NCBI RefSeq assembly: GCF_020497125.1
Contig: NC_059080.1
Location: 52,331,563-52,395,562 of the forward strand
Source: Mauremys mutica
Lineage: Eukaryota > Chordata > Testudines > Geoemydidae
Direction of reading: 5' to 3'
Length of the DNA stretch: 64,000 nucleotides
This document shows positions 58,105 through 64,000 of the stretch, piece by piece. The first letter of the stretch is position 1, and every line of letters starts with the position of its first letter. The notes below the pieces were generated by a model. It was given only the letters and a program-made list of their open reading frames with translations. It made no database searches and was not told the origin of the DNA. The translations under genes were made by a program, and so were the position numbers.

Positions 58105-60300
58105 TTATGCCAGGATGCTCAGGCTGACAAATATCTCCAAGAACTTTACAACCGAGAACTTTGGAGAAGTCCCTGATCTTTCAGGTGTTGCCAATCCTAA
58201 CTGAACCCACCCTCCTCACTTTTTTAAAATTCATGCATCACCAGAATTGACCAAATGAAACTGTTACCTAGGGAAAGAATAAGGACTCTGAAATGGAAGC
58301 TGTTCTCTGGATTTGAAGCAGGAGCCTCACATCAGTTGACAGCAGTGGTAAGAAAGCGATTCTTAACTATCCCTCCTTAGGGATGACTGATGACTTGTAG
58401 TATGGTATGTCTGCCCCTTCCCTTCATGTTTTCTGCTTCATTCGATATTTCACCTTGGCGAGGTCTAGATGAGGCTGGGCGGATTTTTTGTGCTGCTTAA
58501 ATTCCAATTACAGAGGGATATTGAGGGCAATCCATGTTCTAACTTCCTCTCTTAGTGGTGCTCGCTCAGGATCGGGGGAGGGGGGGAACCCTTGTCTTTC
58601 CTGCCTGATTTTCAATTATCCATTTTGCATATGCTGTGTGTCTGATGGAGCCTTAACTTAACTGTTCCTTCCGCATTCCTTTCCCTGGCTGTGCACAGAC
58701 AGCACTGGCAGTCAGCACAGCTCTGGGAATACCCTTTACTAATTAACTGCTGTTGCAGAATTAGCACCAAACGTTGGGCCTAATTCAGCCGTGGGCTCTG
58801 CCAGTGTAACACACAAAGCCCATAGCTATAGAGAGTGTGCCAGGCAGGACATTTCCCCAATTGCCCTTTTAAGCTGCCCTCCTCCTGGGTAGGCGGGTGC
58901 TGGAAACAGTTGTTGCTCACCCTGCTTCTGGGATGAATCTTCCCTTGAGCAGAGAGGTTACTGCTTGCATGCAGGTCCAGCTTGGGAGGTTCCCATCAGT
59001 CTGAGAATGCTATTGACAAACAATTATAACTCATGCAGAGCTTTGCCACAAGCCCTGAGTAGCCAGGACCCAGATGTGACTCGGGGACTCAGGGTCATGG
59101 TTCCCCTCTTGTTCCTACCTGGTGCAGATTGTTCCACACTGACTGAGCTGCACTGGCTAGTGCATTCAGGAGGTGGGGATATTCTCCACTCCCCACCCGC
59201 TTGCTCTTCCCCCATTCTGCTACCTGAGAGATAGATAGCCAGGGCAAAGGAGCAAGGGGCTGCCTTGAATCCCCTTACCGACCTGAACGGGTGCACAGAG
59301 CATTAGAGTCCCTCCTATACCAATAAAATGTCAAATCCAAACTCCTGTGAAGTCAACAGAAACGTTCCCATCAACCTCAGCAGGTTTTGGATCAAGCCCT
59401 AACAGGCTTGGAATTTCTTACAATATTCCCTCTGTTATAATTCAAAGAGTAAGTGCCCTAAGCACGCTGGGTTGGGCCACACTGTCTTGCCCCTAAGCAT
59501 TCAGCCCGGAGGATCATGGGAAGGCCTCTGTGAAGGAGAAACACCCGACATGGCCAGTTTCCGTCAATGCAGCAAGGAGGGGCAAGAGGAATACTCCACT
59601 CGGAACACAGGGGATGGAAGAGGGCAGGACTCATGACCACACTGGTGGTGGGGTGCAGGAGAGGAGAGACAGTGCTGCCAGATTGGAGAGAAGGAAAGAG
59701 TAAAGGCCTGGAAGCTAAGAAACCACATCTATCCTGAACACCTCACCCATTCACTCCCATCAGGGATAGCAGCTCATGGGCCACCTTCTTAAAAAATTGT
59801 TATGCTGTGACTTGATGGACTGTCAAGCCCATGTCAAACAGTGGAACAGGTGCCACAGTTCAGAAACCCCTGGTGTAAATAACTTACAGAGACATTTACT
59901 TGAGCTATAGGTTTCCTGGAATGGTGGGAAAAGACATACATAAGTGAGGGGATTAATGACCCCATAGGCACCTCCTAAATTCAAAGAAAAGCTTAGCCTC
60001 TATTTCGAGAGAGAGACTGGGAGTCCGGCACTGTCTCATGAAGGAAAGTGACTCCATGCTTCACCAGCCTTGTTAGGAGAGATGTTCAGGCCTAGTTAGG
60101 AGAAAGAGAGATTTTGTGACTTTTAATGAGGTAAGAAACCTTCTGACTTTCACTATTACTTTTAAACAGTTTTCTGTCTTACAAGGTTACGACCTAACAC
60201 GAGAAAACGTGACCAAGTTGTGTAATCATGCTGATGCATAATTTCAGAGTTGTTTTTTTCTGTTGTATGACTTGACCTTGTCTTTGTGAATAGTTTAATA
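58105..60300. other. Stretch without recognised gene
   Basis: 58370-58700 is repeat-poor. 59310-59420 resembles a common amniote repeat (GTGAAGTCAACAGAAACG...TTTTGGATCAAGCCCT). Nothing coding. Confidence 0.4.
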
Positions 60301-60309
60301 ACAGAGTAT

Positions 60310-60440
60310 GATTTGACTGCTCAGTGGGCGGGAGCATGGGCTAGTTAGAGCAGGGGATGAGGAATCAGGACTTCTGGGTTCTTCTCTTCCTGCCTCAGTC
60401 ACTGACTAACCATGTCCCTTAGGGCAGGTCACGGCATGTA
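60310..60440 (+). repeat. tRNA-derived SINE fragment
   Basis: GAGCATGGGCTAGTTAGAGC, CAGGACTTCTGGGTTCTTCT, ACTGACTAACCATGTCCC. Confidence 0.6.
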
Positions 60441-60598
60441 GGGCTAAGCTGTGGCTGTTTGCAGGCATTGCAGAGCCACTCTGCCTTGGGGGAGCTCCAG
60501 GAGGGATTGTGCCCAGAGGGGGACCCACAGCAGGTTTCTCCAGACCAAGCCTGCAGTAGCTTGTGTGGTTTCCTCCTTCCCTGCTGTGGCTGGGAAGG

Positions 60599-61258
60599 AT
60601 GGGTTGTAGATCCCTGATGATGCGCTGGAGGGGTTTTAGCTGGGGACTGTATGTGATGGCCAGTGGAGTCCTGTTGGTTTCTTTCTTGGGTTTGTCTTGC
60701 AGTAGGAGGCTTCTGGGTACACGTCTGGCTCTGTTGATCTGTCTCCTTATTTCCTCGTGCGGGTACTGTAGTTTTGAGAATGCTTGGTGGAGATTTTGTA
60801 GGTGTTGGTCTCTGTCTGTGGGGTTAGAGCAGATTAGGGTGACCAGATGTCCCGATTTTATAGGGACAGTCCTGATTTTTGGGTCTTTTTCTTATATAGA
60901 CTCTTATTACCCCCGACCCCCTGTCCCGATTTTTCACATTTGCTGTCTGGTCACCCTAGAGCAGATCCGGTTGTACCTCAGTGCTTGGCTGTAGACAATG
61001 GATCTTGTGGTGTGCCCGGGATGGAAGCTGGAGGCATGAAGGTAGGCATAGCGGTCGGTAGGTTTTCGGTATAGGGTGGTGTTAATGTGACCATCAATTA
61101 TTTGCACCGTAGTGTCTAGGAAGTGGACCTCCCGTGTAGATTGGTCCAGGCTGAGGTTGATGGTGGGGTGGAAGCTGTTGAAATCGTGGTGGAATTTTTC
61201 CAGAGTCTCCTTCCCATGGGTCCAAATGATGAAGATGTCATCAATGTAGCGTAGGTAT
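60599..61258 (-). pseudogene. PLE reverse transcriptase, C-terminal half, inverted
   Basis: Read on the minus strand from 61258: YLRYIDDIFIIW with the YIDD catalytic box at 61248-61237, then THGKETLEKFHHDFNSFH, VHFLDTTV, LYRKPTDRYAYLH, SFHPGHTTRSIVYSQALRYN, and a thumb-like basic segment (RRQINRARRVPRSLL, LKPLQRIIRDL). No stop occurs over roughly 179 codons once the MITE at 60835-60958 is removed, so the copy is young. PLE RTs are telomerase-like and copy the element RNA at a nicked target. The N-terminal half is absent, and no start exists on this side. Confidence 0.88.
60827..60966. mobile_element. 124-bp MITE in the PLE, 8-bp target duplication
   Basis: The element is 60835-60958, with ends TAGGGTGACCAGA / TCTGGTCACCCTA. 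A perfect 8-bp duplication GAGCAGAT lies at 60827-60834 and 60959-60966. It holds GGGACAGTCCTGATTTTTGG. Same family as 45158-45267. The 8-bp target suggests hAT. Confidence 0.93.
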
Positions 61259-61294
61259 CATCCTGGAGAATGTAGCGTAGGTATCATCCTGGAG
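61243..61294. repeat. 26-bp tandem duplication at the inversion junction
   Basis: Two exact copies (61243-61268 and 61269-61294), each starting AATGTAGCGTAGGT and ending ATCCTGGAG. Each copy spans the RT-antisense / endonuclease-sense junction. The next bases, AATGATCCC, share AATG with the unit start, suggesting slippage on a 4-nt microhomology. Confidence 0.95.
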
Positions 61295-61909
61295 AATGAT
61301 CCCACACTTTCACAGGCCTTGGGTGGCAGGCCAGTCCTCGCCCACAGACAACCTGCCAACCTGAAGCATATTCTCACCAGTAACTGCACACCGCACCATA
61401 GTAACTCTAGCTCAGGAACCAACCCATGCAACAAACCTCGATGCCAACTCTGCCCACATATCTACACCAGCAACACCATCACAGGACCTAACCAGATCAG
61501 GCACACCATCACTGGTTCATTCACCTGCACGTCCACCAATGTAATATATGCCATCATATGTCAGCAATGCCCCTCTGCTATGTACATCGGCCAAACTGGA
61601 CAGTCTCTAAGGAAAAGGATAAATGGACACAAATCAGATATTAGGAATGGCAATATACAAAAACCTGTAGGAGAACACTTCACCCTCCCTGGCCACACAA
61701 TAGCAGATCTTAAGGTGGCCATCCTGCAGCAAAAAAACTTCAGGACCAGACTTCAAAGAGAAACTGCTGAGCTCCAGTTCATCTGCAAATTTGACACCAT
61801 CAGCTCAGGATTAAACAAAGACTGTGAATGGCTTGCCAATTACAGAACCAGTTTCTCCTCCCTTGGTTTTCACACCTCAACTGCTAGAACAGGGCCTCAT
61901 CCTCCCTGA
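61286..61909 (+). CDS. PLE GIY-YIG endonuclease domain (5'-truncated)
   Basis: Open from about 61286 (ILENDPTLSQALGGRP) to the stop at 61909. Counting from the G-G-R-P segment at 61319, it holds a Cys cluster CNKPRCQLCPH (residues 37-47), the GIY-like VIYA at 75-78, YIGQT at 89-93, the catalytic-type Arg within LRKR (97-100), His 104, and the catalytic-type Glu in PVGEHF (residue 119). This matches the Zn-finger plus GIY-YIG nuclease that makes the target nick in PLEs. No own start codon is evident: normally it is the C-terminal part of an RT-endonuclease polyprotein. The open frame and conserved residues indicate a recent insertion. It is probably not expressed alone. Confidence 0.93.
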   Translation: MLENDPTLSQALGGRPVLAHRQPANLKHILTSNCTPHHSNSSSGTNPCNKPRCQLCPHIYTSNTITGPNQIRHTITGSFTCTSTNVIYAIICQQCPSAMYIGQTGQSLRKRINGHKSDIRNGNIQKPVGEHFTLPGHTIADLKVAILQQKNFRTRLQRETAELQFICKFDTISSGLNKDCEWLANYRTSFSSLGFHTSTARTGPHPP

Positions 61910-61929
61910 TTGAACTAACCTCGTTATCT

Positions 61930-62115
61930 CTAGCTTGCTTCTTGCTTGCATATATAAACCTGCCCCTGGAAATTTCCACCACTTGCATCCGAAGAAGTGG
62001 GTATTCACCCACGAAAGCTCATGCTGCAAAACGTCTGTTAGTCTATAAGGTGCCACAGGATTCTTTGTTGCTTTTACAGATCCAGACTAACACGGCTACC
62101 CCTCTGATACTTGAC
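61930..62115 (+). mobile_element. PLE family A 3' end with hammerhead-like motif
   Basis: Follows the endonuclease stop: TATATAAACCTGCCCCTGG, then the ribozyme-like fold, then AACGTCTGTTAGTCTATAAG, GTGCCACAGGATTCTTTG and the terminal CTAACACGGCTACCCCTCTG. The same sequence forms both arms of the insertion at 18.6 kb. Confidence 0.9.
61989..62026 (+). ncRNA. Hammerhead-ribozyme-like motif (degenerate)
   Basis: CCGAAGA at 61989-61995 corresponds to the CUGANGA core, but U4 is C. One extra A follows, then stem II GTGGGT (61997-62002) pairs with ACCCAC (62007-62012) around loop ATTC. GAAA is at 62013-62016. Stem III AGC (62016-62018) pairs with GCT (62023-62025) around TCAT. The residue at the cleavage site is G26 where non-G is required. 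The fold is preserved, but this copy is probably inactive. PLEs are known to encode hammerhead motifs. Confidence 0.6.
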
Positions 62116-62169
62116 TCCATGGGTTGTAACTCGCAGAGCTTCTACTTAAAGAAACAAGAATAATCCACA

Positions 62170-62775
62170 TAGAAGGAGCAGGGCACTGGGTGTGTGTTAT
62201 TTCTGTCACTGTGTGTGGCCATGATCACCATGTGATACAATACATTGTACCCTATGAATCCTTGAGTTCTTAATTTGCCCTTTCCCCACTCATCCAGGAC
62301 TCCGTCCGCATTTCAGAACTGAGCCCTTTCAAGAGCAGCCGTGATTCCAAAAATAACCTGCCACTCATATCCCTTCTCCATTCCCCTCCACCCCCACACA
62401 GAGACTCTTGCTCCCTGGCAAAGTTAACATTGGCCAAAGGTGCAGGATAAGCAAAGTTCAGTCCTGAACCAGTGGGCTTAAGGCTCAGTAGGTCATGAAT
62501 AAGCTTGGCAAGTAATCAGAGATTTATCCCTCCAATCCAATGGAGTACAACACTTTTTCTAGCAGGGGAAAATCTTGAATACAGCTGGGTAAACAGTGGG
62601 GGAAATTATCTGTGAACATACCACTGAATTAGAAATTGAATTTTCGCTTGCCATGTTCTCACCATCTCTGCATTTGTTTTTCAGGAACTTCCATCCAAGT
62701 GAAGTTTAGAGTGTATAAACATTCCGCAAAAAAACAAGAAAAACCAAATTCTGGTCTGTAGCCAAAATTAGTTTT
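62170..62775. other. Stretch without recognised feature
   Basis: No repeat or gene recognised. Confidence 0.4.
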
Positions 62776-62777
62776 GT

Positions 62778-63137
62778 GATTAAATGAAATTTGTTTCAGA
62801 TGCAAATGAAAGTGTCAGCGTAACAGCTGCCTAAACTAAGGCCCATACATTAAATTAGAGATCATATTCACTGACAAAAAACTTCATTAACACAGAGTTA
62901 AGGATGCCTGGTTGTATCTTGTGCCCTTCCAGAACGCTGAATTCAGCAGAACTCCTACCTCTGAAAACCAGGAAATACAGAATTAAAGTATTACAAACTT
63001 AAATTTCTGAAAACCGAAGCACAGAATTAAGGTGCATGCTGGCACCCTGCTATTTTAGGATTAAATGAAGTTGGTTTCAGTGTCAGCATAACAGCCACCT
63101 AAACTGAGGCCCATAAATTAAAGTAAAGAACCATATA
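62778..63137 (+). repeat. Local direct duplication of about 80-90 bp
   Basis: GATTAAATGAAATTTGTTTCA ... ACAGCTGCCTAAACTAAGGC at 62778-62870 recurs as GATTAAATGAAGTTGGTTTC ... ACAGCCACCTAAACTGAGGC at 63059-63137. Between them a shorter unit also recurs (CTGAAAACCAGGAAATACAG near 62963, and CTGAAAACCGAAGCACAGAA near 63007). Confidence 0.85.
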
Positions 63138-63139
63138 CC

Positions 63140-63730
63140 AGCAATAGCAACAGAAGAGGTGGAATATCTTCTCATGCAATATACAGGATGTCACAAATAA
63201 TTTTTGCTGACAGATCTGCTATGCTCAACTAGGGAGATATGCTGCTTTTTCTTCAACAGAGTGCAGCCATTCCAAGGTATACACAGAGATCCCTCCTACA
63301 GATCCTGCATATTGTGTGATTATATATGAAGATAAAAATTAAGAAGTGGTTGAAATTGTTTGCCTAAAATTTTCTCCAAAAAAATAAGACATTGAATGAT
63401 AATGAGCATTTTCACAAAAACTTTTGCATCTTTGGAAATGTTTTAATTTCTTAATCAAAATGAAAACATTGTCACGTGATGACATCAATGGAAAACAAAG
63501 AGCATACACACACCCTGAACACAGATTGTGGGCAGGCATCTGTTGGCTGCAATCATGTATCCATTGAATGATTATGAATAACAGTTTTACAAAATCAAAG
63601 TCTGTTCCAAACAAGCAGTTTGCCAAAACAGGCCCAAATTCACCAAGAAATTGGTTACAATGTTCACTCAATTCTTATGAAACATCAAACTTTCAAATCA
63701 CGTTCATATTTCTAGAAAAGGTACTTTAGA
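63140..63730. other. AT-rich stretch without recognised feature
   Basis: Short frames on the minus strand have no domain. Confidence 0.4.
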
Positions 63731-63734
63731 TCAT

Positions 63735-64000
63735 CTTTGTAGATTCCAATACCAGAAGGGACCACTATGATCATCTAGCCTGACCTCCTGCATAGCACAG
63801 GCCAGAGAACTTTCCTGCTTTAACTCCTGCAAGAACTTGAGCAAATCTATTAGAAAAAAAAATCCAATCTTGGTTTTAAAACTGCCAGTGGTGGAGAATC
63901 CACCCAAACCCTTGGTCAGTTGTTCCAATGGTGAATTAGCCTCACTATTACAAATGTACTCCTGATTTCCTATCTGAATTTGTCAAATTTCACTCATTTT
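63735..64000 (-). repeat. CR1-type LINE 3' end, runs off the window
   Basis: Antisense tail AGGGACCACTATGATCATCT and AGCCTGACCTCCTGCATAGC, then the end of an antisense ORF2-like region. Confidence 0.8.

Larger units (their letters stand above)
60599..62128. mobile_element. Penelope-like element, family A, with inverted 5' half
   Basis: The RT part lies on the minus strand (60599-61258) and the GIY-YIG endonuclease plus the 3' end on the plus strand (61286 to about 62115). In an uninverted element the RT thumb would run straight into ILENDPTL of the endonuclease linker, so the two pieces appear adjacent in the parent. A 10-bp repeat ATGGGTTGTA at 60599-60608 and 62119-62128 may be the target duplication. 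A 124-bp MITE interrupts the RT. The arrangement is what twin priming during target-primed reverse transcription gives. Confidence 0.85.

Noticed and set aside
1..64000. CRISPR arrays, operons, bacterial genes or rRNA
   Set aside because: None seen. The window is vertebrate-type repeat-rich DNA.

Overview
The window looks like non-coding (intergenic or intronic) DNA from an amniote, most likely a cryptodiran turtle. This rests on three things seen in the sequence. There are many CR1 LINE 3' ends with the turtle-type tail. There are tRNA-derived SINEs whose 3' half copies that tail (the Cry/tortoise Pol III SINE design). There are also vertebrate Penelope-like elements (PLEs), hAT elements and solo LTRs. 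I found no exon of a host gene. Nearly all coding-like sequence belongs to mobile elements, and no element appears autonomous.

Layout. 1-11 kb: a CR1 remnant, a 452-bp hAT MITE, and a 2.8-kb non-autonomous hAT-like element that carries a 70-bp GC-rich minisatellite and a truncated LTR. A repeat rich in ZNF143/STAF-like motifs follows. 11.3-14 kb: an almost whole hAT transposon with terminal inverted repeats, an 8-bp target duplication and a recognisable but broken transposase. 14.3-16.8 kb: a long minus-strand CR1 split by a hAT MITE and a 1,050-bp solo LTR. 16.9-19 kb: MIR-like SINEs and a Cry SINE split by a head-to-head pair of PLE ends. 19-31 kb: SINE and CR1 scraps, a solo LTR and two palindromic MITEs. 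31-44 kb: mostly unannotatable, apart from a 712-bp MITE, PLE ends, another Cry SINE and an old LINE-like repeat. 44-47.9 kb: a dense nest of a Ty3/Gypsy-type gag-protease fragment with a SCAN-like domain, a MITE, a CR1 endonuclease region split by a SINE, and an LTR inserted in a PLE end. 48.6-50.6 kb: two tandem minus-strand LTRs and a G-rich degenerate array with a perfect hairpin. 52-60 kb: a LINE endonuclease scrap, SINEs and repeat-free stretches that may be conserved non-coding elements. 60.6-62.1 kb: a young PLE whose reverse-transcriptase part is inverted relative to its GIY-YIG endonuclease.

The most informative observations concern the PLEs. Two families (A and B) both end in a conserved tail and carry a hammerhead-ribozyme-like fold. 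All family B copies begin at the ribozyme core. Two loci are clear head-to-head pairs, and the 60.6-kb copy has the structure expected from twin priming. Target-site duplications read by eye fix the ends of ten insertions. Family names come from recall of these families; no database was searched.
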